Shown: one piece after another, positions 18,161-27,326 of the stretch
How the letters are laid out: every line of letters begins with the position of its first letter
Numbering within the stretch: the first letter of the stretch is position 1
NCBI RefSeq assembly: GCF_004362055.1
Contig: NZ_SNXB01000004.1
Coordinates: 248,001 to 312,000, forward strand
Length of the DNA: 64,000 nucleotides
Reading direction: 5' to 3'
DNA from: Flavobacterium sp. 245
GTDB taxonomy: Bacteria > Bacteroidota > Bacteroidia > Flavobacteriales > Flavobacteriaceae
Notes under the pieces: generated by a model
The model's database searches: none
What the model was told of the DNA's origin: nothing
Seen by the model: only the letters and a program-made list of their open reading frames with translations
Program-made: the position numbers and the translations under genes

Positions 18161-19711
18161 ATGAAAACACTATATTCATTCACCGTAATTCTAGGTTTGA
18201 GTTTTTTTGTATCGTCTTATAGTAAAATTGAAAACACAAATTTTTTAAATACAAAAACTCCAAACGTTGCCGCCATCAATATTTCCCCAAATGATGACGA
18301 AAATGAAATTTCAAACGACTTCTTTAAAAGATACTCGGACTTGAAAAAATATAAATCTGATATCATGTCATTGTACAAAAACAGAACTCTTGGCACAATT
18401 TGGTATGATGAAGATCAAATAAATGAATTTGCTTCTGCTTTATATCTAAAAGCAAAAAAAACAAATGATTTAGTAATTCCTTATCAAAAAGAAATAGAAC
18501 AGCTTTTTGATTCTTCGTCAACAACAAATCTTTCTAAAACAGATGCGGATATGCTTTTGAGCTCCTTATATATTATGTATGCTAAAAAAAGCAGTTCTGC
18601 TAAAAATGTATCTTATGATACGATGCTGAAAGACTTTATGAATTACAGCACAATTGAAGAATCAACTGTTGCACCAGAAGATAATAAAGTAACTTTTGAT
18701 CAATATTATAAATTACAAGGCGTTCTAAAACAATACCAAAAAATAGAAAAATCAAATAAATGGAAACCTATTGTTACAGAAACTCCCTATAAAGATTTGC
18801 GTCCTGATGCTGTTTCAAATACAATTGCTCAAGTAAGAACTCGTTTATATTTATTAGGAGATTTAAAACAGGATTCTAAAAGCGATGTTTATGACCGTGA
18901 ATTAATGGATGCGGTAATGAAATACAAAGTGAGAAACGGATTTAAACCCAACTATATTCTGGCAGAAGAACATATTAAAGAAATGAATGTGCCACTTTCT
19001 GACAAAGTAAAAACGTTGATGCTTAACATAGAAAGATGTCGTGCTATTTCGGCTCAAATGGCTGGTAACGACGAATATGTTTTTGTAAATGTTCCTTCAT
19101 ACGAATTGGTTTACGTTAAAAACGGAAATGTGGTTTTACGATCTAATGTATTCGTTGGTTCGCCTTTAACTAAAACTACCATTTTTAATGGCGAAATTGA
19201 CCGCATCGTTTTCAGTCCTTATTGGACAGTGCCACAAAGTATTGTACAAAACGAATTGAAATCTAAAATCGCTGCCGACCCAAATTATCTTGCCGATCAT
19301 AATATGGAAATGGTAAACGGACAGGTAAGACAAAAACCGGGACCAGAAAACTCTTTAGGTTTAGTGAAATTTATGTTCCCAAATCCCGATGATATTTATA
19401 TGCACGATACGCCTGCTAAAACTTTATTCGATTTTGAAAAAAGAACTTTCAGCCATGGTTGTGTAAACGTAAAACTGGCAAAAGAATTAGCAGTAGCAAT
19501 GCTTAAAGACTATCCAGAATGGACACAAGATAAAATTGATAAAGCTATGGCTGGAAAAACAGAAAACAGTTTTAAATTAGCTAAAAAAGTTCCAATTTAC
19601 ATTACTTACTTTACATCATTAGTAAATGAAAATGGTGAAATTGGATTCTTCCAAGATGTATATGAAAAAGACTCTGAATTGAATAGTCAAGTATCTCTTA
19701 CTTCAAATTAA
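18161..19711 (+). CDS. L,D-transpeptidase (YkuD/YcbB-type) with peptidoglycan-binding domain
   Basis: A 516-residue envelope enzyme that makes 3-3 peptidoglycan cross-links or attaches proteins to the wall. It starts with an N-terminal hydrophobic segment (about 1-20). A PG-binding domain is visible near residues 220-270 (IAQVRTRLYLLGDL ... MDAVMKYKVRNGF). The YkuD catalytic domain follows, with HDTPAKTLF and the active-site motif SHGCVNV (Cys near residue 432). Length and order match the YcbB/LdtD group. A terminator follows. The gene stands alone. Substrate specificity cannot be derived from sequence. Confidence 0.9.
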   Translation: MKTLYSFTVILGLSFFVSSYSKIENTNFLNTKTPNVAAINISPNDDENEISNDFFKRYSDLKKYKSDIMSLYKNRTLGTIWYDEDQINEFASALYLKAKKTNDLVIPYQKEIEQLFDSSSTTNLSKTDADMLLSSLYIMYAKKSSSAKNVSYDTMLKDFMNYSTIEESTVAPEDNKVTFDQYYKLQGVLKQYQKIEKSNKWKPIVTETPYKDLRPDAVSNTIAQVRTRLYLLGDLKQDSKSDVYDRELMDAVMKYKVRNGFKPNYILAEEHIKEMNVPLSDKVKTLMLNIERCRAISAQMAGNDEYVFVNVPSYELVYVKNGNVVLRSNVFVGSPLTKTTIFNGEIDRIVFSPYWTVPQSIVQNELKSKIAADPNYLADHNMEMVNGQVRQKPGPENSLGLVKFMFPNPDDIYMHDTPAKTLFDFEKRTFSHGCVNVKLAKELAVAMLKDYPEWTQDKIDKAMAGKTENSFKLAKKVPIYITYFTSLVNENGEIGFFQDVYEKDSELNSQVSLTSN

Positions 19712-19731
19712 TATTTAAATCGAGAAAAAAC

Positions 19732-19768
19732 AAATCGAGAATTCATTTAGGTGGGTTCTCGATTTTTC
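19732..19768 (+). terminator. Terminator of the L,D-transpeptidase gene
   Basis: AAATCGAGAA (19732-19741) pairs with TTCTCGATTT (19756-19765), followed by T residues. Confidence 0.82.
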
Positions 19769-19886
19769 ATTACAAAAACACCTTAACTTATTAATTTTAA
19801 AACTTTTAAGTCCTTTTCTGTTTTAATTTCTGTCGCAACTTTGCACTATAATAATACCACTAATATAATTGCAAAAACAATAGATC

Positions 19887-20228
19887 ATGAAAACAGAAAA
19901 TATCGAAGGTTTAACATTATTCGAAATAAATTTATTGATTCAACAGGGCGGAAGATTTGTAATGTTTCCAAATTTGATGACAAAGATTAAAAGTTATACC
20001 ATTTATTTTATTCGTCCTGAGGAAAAAACATTTAAGTATGCGTTAAAACATTTTCTAAAAAACATAACACTTGGCTGGCGTTCGCTTCCGTTGAGACCTT
20101 TTTACCTTTCAAAATCTTTGTTCTACTTAACAATTGGCGGTAAAGATTACACCCAAAATATATTAGCTGATTTACAGCAGATTAACCCAATCAACAATCC
20201 TAATTTGTACTGTTTACAATACGTTTAA
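19887..20228 (+). CDS. Hypothetical protein
   Basis: A 113-residue protein with no signal peptide. It contains an FVMFPNLMTKIKSYTIYFIRP stretch that could be a short membrane-associated or core strand region, and many aromatic and basic residues (pI looks high). Small proteins of this kind with a GGRFV start region occur in flavobacteria without known function. The gene stands alone between a terminator and a 250-base AT-rich gap. No family assigned. Confidence 0.65.
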   Translation: MKTENIEGLTLFEINLLIQQGGRFVMFPNLMTKIKSYTIYFIRPEEKTFKYALKHFLKNITLGWRSLPLRPFYLSKSLFYLTIGGKDYTQNILADLQQINPINNPNLYCLQYV

Positions 20229-20477
20229 ATGTCTTTTTATTCTAAAAACATTTTTTAAGGTTATTATGCGATGAGTTAAAAAAAGATTTTGTGTAAAAAA
20301 TCAAAGTCAATTTTTAGCTCATTTTTGCATTTTAAAAAACAGTACATTTTTTAAATTTAAATGCTTTGTATGACATAAAGAGTCTACAAGAATTAGGATA
20401 TAAAATTAAATTGAATTTTATTAAGAAATTCCATATTTTAGCTTTGATATTCAATCAATTAAAGTAAATTCTAAAAT

Positions 20478-20903
20478 ATGGAAGATTCAAACGAACTTAT
20501 TGTAGATAAAAGAAGCTGGTGGAACCGAAACTGGAAATGGTTTGTTCCTACTGGTTGTTTAAGTCTTATTGTATTATTTGCTTTATTCTTAGTTGGAGTA
20601 TTCTTTGAAGTGACTTCAATCATCAAAGATTCTGATGCTTATAAAGAATCGATGACAAGAGTTGAACACAATAAAATAATAATCGAGAAACTTGGATCGC
20701 CTATAGAAACAGATGGAATGGTTTCTGGAACTGTCAGTTCAACAAACGACATTAGAAAATGTGATGTACAAGTACCGCTAAAAGGTCCTAAAGGCAAAGC
20801 AACACTCTTTGTTGTTGGCGAAAAAAGAGGAACCTGGAAATACAGTGAAATGTCTGTGTATATTGAAAAAACAGGAGAGAAAATTAATTTGCTGACTAAG
20901 TAA
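20478..20903 (+). CDS. Coa1/Tim21-like (cytochrome c oxidase assembly factor 1 family) membrane protein
   Basis: A 141-residue protein with one transmembrane helix (about residues 24-46) after a Trp-rich, positively charged start (RSWWNRNWKW). The C-terminal domain exposed outside the membrane has the Coa1 pattern: an N-terminal helix, IIEKLGSPIETDGMVSG, then two strands ending in LFVVGEKRGTWKYSEMSVYI. In mitochondria Coa1 helps assemble cytochrome oxidase; the bacterial members are uncharacterised. The gene stands alone, with no cytochrome genes nearby, so a respiratory role is only inferred from the family. Confidence 0.78.
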   Translation: MEDSNELIVDKRSWWNRNWKWFVPTGCLSLIVLFALFLVGVFFEVTSIIKDSDAYKESMTRVEHNKIIIEKLGSPIETDGMVSGTVSSTNDIRKCDVQVPLKGPKGKATLFVVGEKRGTWKYSEMSVYIEKTGEKINLLTK

Positions 20904-21057
20904 TTTTACCGATAACTTTTTTATACACAGGTTTTATGAGATTCTCCGATTTTTTTCTTTGCTTAAGCATTTGCATGCAAAGATGTGTCGTAAAATTTTA
21001 TTTTTTCTTGTCTTTCGACAAAGCAATAATATATTCTACAAGCTTCAAAAATTTAAA

Positions 21058-21100
21058 ATCTTAGAACCTTAGCATCTCAGTGTCTTAGAATCTTAGAAAA
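21058..21100. repeat. CTAAG-type short tandem repeat
   Basis: Units of the form CTTAGAACCTTAGCATCTCAG in reverse orientation relative to other copies. It is part of the dispersed family found at gene ends here. Confidence 0.55.
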
Positions 21101-21197
21101 AGTTATTTATGAAACAAAATCTTTCTGCTCCTAAAATAAAATTGTGGCGTTGTTTTTGAATAAGTAGTATTTTTGAAACTTAAATAAAAACCCCCGA

Positions 21198-21914
21198 ATG
21201 AAAAAGATTTTATTATTAGCCGTTACATTTTCACTTGTTTCATGCGCAGAAATGCAGCAAACTTTAAATCAGCTCCCACAAATAGCATCACAAATTCCAG
21301 TTGGTGGTGTTGACATTTCAGCTGGATTAAAAGAAGCTCTAAATAAAGGAATTACACAACAAGTTAGCAAATTAACTGCGGTTGATGGTTTTTACAAAAA
21401 TGAAACCGTAAAAATTTTATTGCCTGAGGAATTGCAAAAGGTAGATGCGACTCTACGAAAAGTTGGTTTAAGTTCACTTGCTGATGAAGGAATCAAAATG
21501 CTGAATCGTGCTGCCGAAGATGCCGTTAAGGAAGCAACTCCAATATTTGTAACGGCTGTGAAAAATATGTCATTTACGGATGCTAAAAATATTTTACTAG
21601 GAAATGACAGTGCTGCAACAACGTATTTGCAAGGAAGTACAACAACAGCGTTATACGGAAAATTTAATCCGGTGATTAAAAATTCATTCGCAAAAGTTGG
21701 TGCTGATGCAGTTTGGACAAAAATCATTACGAAATACAATACTATTCCGTTAGTGAAAAAAGTAAACCCAGATTTGACTGATTATACAACGAATCAAGCT
21801 TTATCTGGTGTTTTTAAAATGATTGCTGTAGAAGAAAAAGAAATCCGAAATAATATCAGTGCTAGAACAACACCTTTATTGAAAAGTGTTTTTGCCATGC
21901 AGGACGGAAAATAG
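21198..21914 (+). CDS. DUF4197 family lipoprotein
   Basis: A 238-residue lipoprotein; the lipobox VSC is at residues 14-16. The mature part is almost wholly helical and shows the DUF4197 pattern: GLKEALNKGITQQVSKL (about 43-59), YKNETVKILLPEELQKV, and LLGNDSAATTYLQGSTTTALYGKF (about 135-158). The family is periplasmic and common in Bacteroidetes and Proteobacteria, but its role is not known. It is followed by a T-rich hairpin-forming repeat region and then purU on the same strand. Confidence 0.87.
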   Translation: MKKILLLAVTFSLVSCAEMQQTLNQLPQIASQIPVGGVDISAGLKEALNKGITQQVSKLTAVDGFYKNETVKILLPEELQKVDATLRKVGLSSLADEGIKMLNRAAEDAVKEATPIFVTAVKNMSFTDAKNILLGNDSAATTYLQGSTTTALYGKFNPVIKNSFAKVGADAVWTKIITKYNTIPLVKKVNPDLTDYTTNQALSGVFKMIAVEEKEIRNNISARTTPLLKSVFAMQDGK

Positions 21915-21935
21915 TTTTTTTTTTTCTGTTTCACT

Positions 21936-22066
21936 GTTTAATCGTTGATTTGTTTAATCGTTTAGCTGTATAACCATAAAAATCGATTAAACAAATCAAC
22001 GATTAAACAAATCAACGATTAAACAAATCAACAATTAAACAGCTAAACGATTAACCGATTAAACCA
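21936..22066. repeat. 16-base tandem repeat array with inverted upstream arm
   Basis: The unit CGATTAAACAAATCAA is present three times exactly (21984-21999, 22000-22015, 22016-22031) and twice in varied form (22032-22063). Just upstream, 21936-21970 carries two units in the opposite orientation, so the region can fold into a long hairpin. It fills the whole gap between the DUF4197 gene and purU and ends only 10 bases before the purU start, so it must be part of the purU leader if both are cotranscribed. Confidence 0.8.
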
Positions 22067-22076
22067 AAAAAACAAA

Positions 22077-22931
22077 ATGCAAAAAATTACCATTCTTATT
22101 CATTGTAAAGACCAAAAAGGGATAATCGCTGCAGTGACTACTTTTATTGCTAAAGTAGAAGGAAATATCACCTATATCGATCAGCATGTTGATGTGGAGC
22201 AAAATGTGTTTTTTATGCGATTGGAATGTGAATTCACCAATCACAAAACTACAATTGAAAGCTTTAAAGCCGATTTTAACCAAACCATCGCTACCGACTT
22301 TAATATGTCATGGGATTTGTACAATCAGGAACAAAAACCAAAAATGGCTTTGTTTGTTTCTAAATACGACCATTGCCTTTTTGATATTTTAGGACGTTAC
22401 AGCGCTGGTGAATTAAATGCAGAAATTCCAGTTATTATAAGCAATCACAATGATTTAAGATCTGTTGCCGAAAGATTTAATATTCCGTATCACTGTGTTC
22501 CTTTTACAAAAGATACTAAAGAAGGAGGCGAAGCCAAACAAATTGAGCTCTTAAAAAGATACGAAATCAATTTTATTGTTTTGGCGCGTTATATGCAGAT
22601 TATTACGCCAAATCTGATTTCGCTTTACGAGAATAAAATCATCAATATTCACCATTCGTTTTTACCAGCATTTCCTGGCGCAAAACCATATCATTCGGCT
22701 TTTAAGCGTGGCGTAAAAATTATTGGCGCAACAAGTCATTATGTTACCGAAGAATTAGACGAAGGGCCAATTATCGAACAGGATATTGCCAGGGTTTCGC
22801 ACATTCACTCGGTCGAAGATTTTATTATGAAAGGAAGAGACTTAGAAAGAATTGTTTTGGCAAGAGCCATAAAACTACATGCGGAACGTAAAACAATGGT
22901 TTATAGCAATAAAACGGTTGTTTTTTCTTAG
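22077..22931 (+). CDS. purU: Formyltetrahydrofolate deformylase
   Basis: A 284-residue enzyme that hydrolyses 10-formyl-tetrahydrofolate to formate and tetrahydrofolate, balancing one-carbon pools and feeding formate to PurT-type purine synthesis. An N-terminal ACT domain (about 1-80, starting ITILIHCKDQKGIIAAVTTF) is followed by a formyltransferase-like domain. Active-site motifs are NHNDL near 123, ARYMQIITP, NIHHSFLPAF (catalytic His) near 198, and EELDEGPII (catalytic Asp) near 225. Length matches the family. It lies directly downstream of a repeat array. Confidence 0.95.
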   Translation: MQKITILIHCKDQKGIIAAVTTFIAKVEGNITYIDQHVDVEQNVFFMRLECEFTNHKTTIESFKADFNQTIATDFNMSWDLYNQEQKPKMALFVSKYDHCLFDILGRYSAGELNAEIPVIISNHNDLRSVAERFNIPYHCVPFTKDTKEGGEAKQIELLKRYEINFIVLARYMQIITPNLISLYENKIINIHHSFLPAFPGAKPYHSAFKRGVKIIGATSHYVTEELDEGPIIEQDIARVSHIHSVEDFIMKGRDLERIVLARAIKLHAERKTMVYSNKTVVFS

Positions 22932-22966
22932 GTTCAAAGGTTCTGAGATGCTAAGATGCTAAGTTT
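22930..22966. repeat. CTAAG-type repeat, left arm
   Basis: A run of GTTCTGAGATGCTAAG units. An inverted counterpart lies at 23164-23192, so the two could pair across the purU-katA gap. Confidence 0.5.
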
Positions 22967-23009
22967 TTTTATATTAAATAAATCGAATTAAAATTCTGCC
23001 CTACAATAC

Positions 23010-23086
23010 CCACAGAGCCAAAGGCTCCTTTTATAGTTCCGAAGGAACAAATTATATTGTAGAGCTGGACTTCAGTCCAGTTTAAA
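23010..23086. repeat. Triple-hairpin dispersed repeat
   Basis: Three small palindromes in a row: GAGCCAAAGGCTC, GTTCCGAAGGAAC and CTGGACTTCAGTCCAG. The last part, with its flanking TTGTAGAG, recurs at 59617-59645 with a related hairpin before it. It is a REP-like element. Confidence 0.6.
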
Positions 23087-23102
23087 CAAGACAACAAAAA
23101 AT

Positions 23103-23134
23103 AAATCCGGCAGGTTTTAGAACCTGCCGGATTT
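23103..23134 (-). terminator. Terminator, mainly for the catalase gene
   Basis: A 14-bp GC-rich stem (23103-23116 with 23121-23134) is followed on the minus strand by a T run. It lies 60 bases beyond the catalase stop codon. Confidence 0.75.
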
Positions 23135-23163
23135 ACTATTAAAAGATAAAAATTAGTGCTTCA

Positions 23164-23192
23164 AATCTTAGCATCTCAGAATCTCAAAACCT
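23164..23192. repeat. CTAAG-type repeat, right arm
   Basis: CTTAGCATCTCAGAATCTCA, the inverted partner of the repeat at 22930-22966. Confidence 0.5.
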
Positions 23193-23193
23193 T

Positions 23194-24687
23194 TTATCTA
23201 ACCACAATCGACAATCTCGGATCATCAAAAGCATCAACTTCGGCCATTGTCAAGCCTAGAGCATTTGCCACTCCTTCTCCATATGCTGGATCAGCTTTGA
23301 AACAGTTTCTGATGTGGCGAATTTGAATAAATTTCTGCGCTCCTCCAACTTGTGCTGCAGTATTTTTAAACAGCAATTGTTTTTTCTCTGGCGTTAATAA
23401 ATTGAATAGCAAACCTGGTTGCGTGAAATAATCATTGTCATCGTCTCTAAAATTATGTGCCCACGCATCTCCATGAAGTTTTAATGGCGGTTCTTTAAAT
23501 TCAGGTTGTTCTTGCATTTCACCAAAACTGTTTGGTTCGTAGTGTTTTTTAGATCCGTTATTTCCATCTACACGCATTGCTCCGTCTCTGTGGAAAGTGT
23601 TATAAGGGCATCTTGCTGCGTTTACCGGAATCTGGAAATTGTTTACTCCTAAACGATATCTGTGCGCATCTCCATAAGAGAATAAACGCGCCTGAAGCAT
23701 TTTATCTGGTGAAAAACTAACTCCAGGAACCACATGCGCCGGATTAAAAGCCGCTTGTTCTACTTCTGCAAAATAGTTTTCAGGATTTTTATTCAATTCA
23801 AATTCTCCAACCGGAATCAAAGGAAAATCACCTTTTAACCAAACTTTCGTTAAATCAAAAGGATGAAAACGATACGTTTCAGCTTGTTCTTCGCTCATGA
23901 TTTGAACAAATAATTTCCATTTAGGGAAATTTCCTTCTTCAATTGCATCGAATAAATCTCTTTGGTGGCTTTCTCGGTCGCCTCCAACTAATTTAGCTGC
24001 TTCTTCATCAGAAAGATTATCAATTCCTTGTTGCGTTACAAAATGAAATTTCACATAATGTCTTTCATTTTGATGATTTATAAAACTAAAAGTATGACTT
24101 CCAAATCCGTGCATTTGTCTGTACGATCTCGGAATTCCTCTATCGCTCATTACAATAGTAACCTGATGTAGAGCCTCTGGTAATAATGTCCAAAAATCCC
24201 AATTGTTATCAGCACTTCTCAAATTGGTTTTTGGATCACGTTTTACAGCATGGTTCAGATCAGGAAATTTCATTGGATCTCTGAAAAAGAATACCGGTGT
24301 ATTATTTCCAACCAAATCCCAATTTCCTTCATTGGTGTAAAATTTCAAAGCAAAGCCTCGAATATCTCTTTCTGCGTCTGCAGCACCTCTTTCTCCTGCA
24401 ACGGTAGAAAAACGAGCAAACATTTCGGTTTTCTTCCCAATTTCTGAAAATAAATCTGCTCTCGTATATCTTGTAATATCGTGAGTAACAGTAAAAGTTC
24501 CATAAGCTCCAGATCCTTTAGCGTGCATTCTTCGTTCCGGAATCACTTCACGGTCAAAATGTGCCATCTTTTCTAAGAACCAAAAATCTTGTAATAAAAC
24601 AGGGCCGCGAGGGCCAGCAGTTTGAATGTTTTGATTGTCTGGAACGGGAGTTCCTGTTGCAGTTGTTAATTTTTTGTTTGATTCCAT
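23194..24687 (-). CDS. katA: Catalase (monofunctional, heme)
   Basis: A 497-residue catalase that converts hydrogen peroxide to water and oxygen. The active-site region [20 protein letters not shown] near residues 41-60 contains the distal His; the distal Asn lies in [13 protein letters not shown] near 127; the heme-binding Tyr lies in [15 protein letters not shown] near 335. Size indicates the small-subunit clade, cytoplasmic, no signal peptide. A TATATTTG minus-7 box lies 24 bases before the ATG. Together with Dps 3 kb away it belongs to the oxidative stress defence of the cell. Confidence 0.95.
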   Translation of the reverse strand: MESNKKLTTATGTPVPDNQNIQTAGPRGPVLLQDFWFLEKMAHFDREVIPERRMHAKGSGAYGTFTVTHDITRYTRADLFSEIGKKTEMFARFSTVAGERGAADAERDIRGFALKFYTNEGNWDLVGNNTPVFFFRDPMKFPDLNHAVKRDPKTNLRSADNNWDFWTLLPEALHQVTIVMSDRGIPRSYRQMHGFGSHTFSFINHQNERHYVKFHFVTQQGIDNLSDEEAAKLVGGDRESHQRDLFDAIEEGNFPKWKLFVQIMSEEQAETYRFHPFDLTKVWLKGDFPLIPVGEFELNKNPENYFAEVEQAAFNPAHVVPGVSFSPDKMLQARLFSYGDAHRYRLGVNNFQIPVNAARCPYNTFHRDGAMRVDGNNGSKKHYEPNSFGEMQEQPEFKEPPLKLHGDAWAHNFRDDDNDYFTQPGLLFNLLTPEKKQLLFKNTAAQVGGAQKFIQIRHIRNCFKADPAYGEGVANALGLTMAEVDAFDDPRLSIVVR

Positions 24688-24710
24688 ATTGCTGATATTT
24701 AATGTTTTAT

Positions 24711-24718
24711 CAAATATA
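24711..24718 (-). promoter_or_regulatory. Minus-7 box of katA
   Basis: TATATTTG on the minus strand, 24 bases upstream of the ATG. A TTTG lies 27 bases further upstream, longer than the usual 17-23, so activation may be needed. Confidence 0.45.
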
Positions 24719-24889
24719 CAAACTTATCTTTAGCATATTAATAAACAAAATTGATTGTTATTATATTTTAATAATCAAAAGTTATTTAACGCTGCATAAA
24801 GCTCAGAAATAGGTTTTGACAAATCTTAACTTATGGTCAACAAAGTAATAACAAAACCTTAACAGCAAAAGATTGATATATGTCGGACA

Positions 24890-24976
24890 TTTGTAATGTA
24901 ATAAACTGGTTATTTATTATTTTGGTTTTGGTTAGTTAAATGATGCCGGCGTCTTCGAGATGCCGGCATTCTTTTT
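24890..24976 (+). ncRNA. Candidate small RNA, copy 1
   Basis: A minus-7-like GACATTTG ends at 24893 and is followed by TAATGTAATAAACTGG, an AT-rich body without an open reading frame, and a strong terminator: AUGCCGGCGUCU (24943-24954) pairs with AGAUGCCGGCAU (24958-24969) around a UCG loop, then seven T. The transcript would be about 75 bases. A second copy lies 277 bases downstream with a matching promoter, body and a stem kept by G-U pairs. No known RNA family was recognised. Confidence 0.5.
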
Positions 24977-25166
24977 TTATGAAAGTTTGGTTTCAAGTTT
25001 CAGGTTTTCTTTGTTTCAAGTTACCCACTTTGAACCTAATTTTACCTTTGAAAGCGCAATTTTATTGGATGAAAATTATAAACTTATTTTACAACCATAA
25101 CATTAACTTATATCCAACAAAGTAATAACAAGACCTTAACAGCATGAGATCGATATATGTCGGATC

Positions 25167-25255
25167 TTTGTAATGTAATAAACTGGTTATTTATTATTTT
25201 GGTTTTGGTTAGTTAAATAATGCCGGCGTCTTCTTGATGTCGGCATTCTTTTTTG
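25167..25255 (+). ncRNA. Candidate small RNA, copy 2
   Basis: The copy of the preceding candidate. GATCTTTG ends at 25170; the body is almost identical; the terminator stem is 25219-25230 with 25236-25247, where C-to-T in the right arm is tolerated as a G-U pair. The sequence upstream (from about 25107) and downstream (to about 25310) is also duplicated, so the unit arose by tandem duplication of some 200 bases. Confidence 0.5.
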
Positions 25256-25320
25256 TATTAATTTGGTTTCAGGTTTTCTTTGTTTCAAGTTTCAAGTTGC
25301 TTTACTTTGAGCATAATTTA

Positions 25321-25442
25321 ACCGCAAAGAACGCAAGTTTTTTTATCTACGAGACTCATATAAAACGCAAAGTTCGCAAAGCTTTGTGTTACAACTTTGC
25401 GAACTTTGCGTAAATCTTAGCGCTCTTTGCGATTAAACCACG
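25321..25442. repeat. Palindromic GCAAAG-type repeat
   Basis: ACCGCAAAGAACGCAAG ... AAAGTTCGCAAAG pairs with CTTTGCGAACTTT ... CTCTTTGCGATTAAACC. This inverted repeat family recurs at 26289-26384 and, as a variant, at 55433-55612. It lies at the end of the B12-type binding protein gene and may act as its terminator. Confidence 0.65.
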
Positions 25443-25447
25443 TTACA

Positions 25448-26248
25448 TTAATTCTTTAATCTTTCGTGTAGTAACTTAAAGTAAGCGAATGCCTTTAATA
25501 ATCGGCTTCCGTGCCAAGAGAACATTTCTCCGTCAACGAAAACGGTTTTGGCGTGATGCGTAAATCTACCAATTTCGAAAGCATCTTCTTCTTTAAAAGG
25601 ATAAGGTTCTGAAGAGAGAAAAACAATATCAGGATCGCCGTCTAAACGCATTTTTTTTAATTCTATTTCAGGGTAACGCCCCTTGTCTTCGTAGATATTC
25701 TGAAAATGATTCAGCTTTAATAATTCATTTATATAAGTATCATTTCCTGCCACCATATAGGGATTTTTCCAAATAAAAAAAGCTGCCTTTTTTACTTCAT
25801 TATTCTGAATATATTTTTTGAAATCGCTCAAGGCGAAAACCAATTTGTCATTCCATTTTTGAGCTTCGGTTCGGCAATTAAAGATTTGACCAAAATCTGA
25901 AATCATTTGAAAATTATCTTCCACTGAAACAATATTCGTAACCCAAACTGGGCAGATTTCTTGTAATTGATTTACGATTTCTTCTGTGTTTTCTTCTTTA
26001 TTGCAAATGATAATATCGGGCTGTAAAAGCTTTATTTTTTCGAAATGAATCTTCTTTGTTCCGCCGACAATCTTTTTGGTCGATTTCAAATGATACGGAT
26101 GCACACAAAACTTCGTAATTCCGATGATTTTTTCTTCTAAACCTAAATCATAAAGCAATTCTGTTTGAGAAGGAACCAACGAAATAATTCGTTTTGGGGC
26201 TGTTTCAAAAGAATGAATAGTTCCTAGTTGATCTTTTAGTTCTTTCAT
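25448..26248 (-). CDS. Helical backbone metal receptor (BtuF-like) substrate-binding protein without signal peptide
   Basis: A 266-residue protein of the BtuF/FhuD/TroA-like fold: two lobes joined by a long helix. The N-terminal lobe holds RIISLVPSQTELLYDLGLEEKIIGITKFCVHP (about 20-51) and LLQPDIIICNKEEN (about 75-88), both typical of B12- and siderophore-binding proteins. Unlike classical members it has no signal peptide or lipobox, so it would stay in the cytoplasm unless the start is wrong; no upstream in-frame start giving a signal peptide was seen. No transporter genes are adjacent. The ligand is not known; a corrinoid is plausible. Confidence 0.8.
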   Translation of the reverse strand: MKELKDQLGTIHSFETAPKRIISLVPSQTELLYDLGLEEKIIGITKFCVHPYHLKSTKKIVGGTKKIHFEKIKLLQPDIIICNKEENTEEIVNQLQEICPVWVTNIVSVEDNFQMISDFGQIFNCRTEAQKWNDKLVFALSDFKKYIQNNEVKKAAFFIWKNPYMVAGNDTYINELLKLNHFQNIYEDKGRYPEIELKKMRLDGDPDIVFLSSEPYPFKEEDAFEIGRFTHHAKTVFVDGEMFSWHGSRLLKAFAYFKLLHERLKN

Positions 26249-26288
26249 GTTTTCTTTGTTTCAGGTTTCAAGTTAATTGGGGTGTGTA

Positions 26289-26384
26289 TTTAACCGCAAA
26301 GTTCGCTAAGATTTACGCTATGAACGCAAAGTTCATTTCTTTGCGACCCTTTGCGAAAAACCTTTGCGAACTTTGCGGTTAATT
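26289..26384. repeat. Palindromic GCAAAG-type repeat
   Basis: ACCGCAAAGTTCGCTAAG on the left pairs with CCTTTGCGAACTTTGCGGT on the right. Same family as 25321-25442. It lies just beyond the pyrF stop codon and could serve as its terminator. Confidence 0.65.
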
Positions 26385-26407
26385 AAGTTCAAAGTAAACT
26401 TGAAACT

Positions 26408-27235
26408 TTAAACCTGAAACCTTAAACCAATAATACTTTCCATTTCCTGCTGCACTTTCAAAGCCTCTTCCCTAGCTTTTTCAGCAAAGTCAGTTCCTTT
26501 TGAAGCATAGATAATCGCTCTAGCTGAATTTACAAGTAACCCAATTTTATCATTCATTCCGTATTTGCAAACTTCTGATAAGCTTCCGCCTTGAGCGCCA
26601 ATTCCTGGAACTAGTAAAAAACTGTCTGGAACAATTTTTCTAATAGCAGCAAAATATTCTGCTTTTGTTGCACCTACAACATACATTAAGTTTTCGCTGT
26701 TTTTCCATGTTTTAGAAGTTTCCAAAACTTGTTTGTATAATTCTGTTCCGTTTGTATTTAAAGTCTGAAAATCGAATGCACCTTCATTTGAAGTTAAAGC
26801 CAGCATGATCGTGTGTTTGTTTTCGAAAGCCAGAAAAGGCTCAACCGAATCTTTTCCCATATAAGGTGCAACGGTTACACTGTCAAAATTTAAGTCTTCA
26901 AAAAAAGCTTTTGCATACATACTTGAAGTGTTTCCAATGTCACCGCGTTTTGCATCGGCAATTGTAAAAACCTCAGGATAATTTTCGTTGATATAATTAA
27001 TCGTTTTCTGCAATGACATCCATCCTTTTATTCCGTATGCCTCAAAAAAAGCAGTGTTTGGTTTGTATCCAACTGCTAAATCGTGAGTGGCATCGATTAT
27101 TGCTTTATTGAATTCGAAAATTGGATCCTCGGTCTTTAATAAATGTGATGGAAGCTTGCTTAAATCAGGATCTAAGCCAACGCATAAAAATGATTTTTTT
27201 TGAAGTATTTGTTCGTGAAGCTGTTGTGTTGTCAT
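26408..27235 (-). CDS. pyrF: Orotidine 5'-phosphate decarboxylase (type 2)
   Basis: A 275-residue enzyme that decarboxylates OMP to UMP, the last step of pyrimidine synthesis. The length and the motif [16 protein letters not shown] (about 91-106, catalytic Asp-Lys-Asp) are those of the longer type 2 enzymes. Further motifs are [11 protein letters not shown] (about 121-131) and [11 protein letters not shown] (about 213-223). The ATG at 27235 is preceded by a TAATTTTG box. It is a single gene apart from other pyr genes, as is common in this group. Confidence 0.95.
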   Translation of the reverse strand: MTTQQLHEQILQKKSFLCVGLDPDLSKLPSHLLKTEDPIFEFNKAIIDATHDLAVGYKPNTAFFEAYGIKGWMSLQKTINYINENYPEVFTIADAKRGDIGNTSSMYAKAFFEDLNFDSVTVAPYMGKDSVEPFLAFENKHTIMLALTSNEGAFDFQTLNTNGTELYKQVLETSKTWKNSENLMYVVGATKAEYFAAIRKIVPDSFLLVPGIGAQGGSLSEVCKYGMNDKIGLLVNSARAIIYASKGTDFAEKAREEALKVQQEMESIIGLRFQV

Positions 27236-27255
27236 AGTGTGTTTTAATAGTCGCG

Positions 27256-27263
27256 CAAAATTA
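27256..27263 (-). promoter_or_regulatory. Minus-7 box of pyrF
   Basis: TAATTTTG on the minus strand, 21 bases before the start codon. Confidence 0.4.
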
Positions 27264-27326
27264 CGAATAATATTATTAGTTTCAAGTTTCAGGTTTCAAG
27301 TTTCAGGTTTCAGGTTTGCTCACTTT

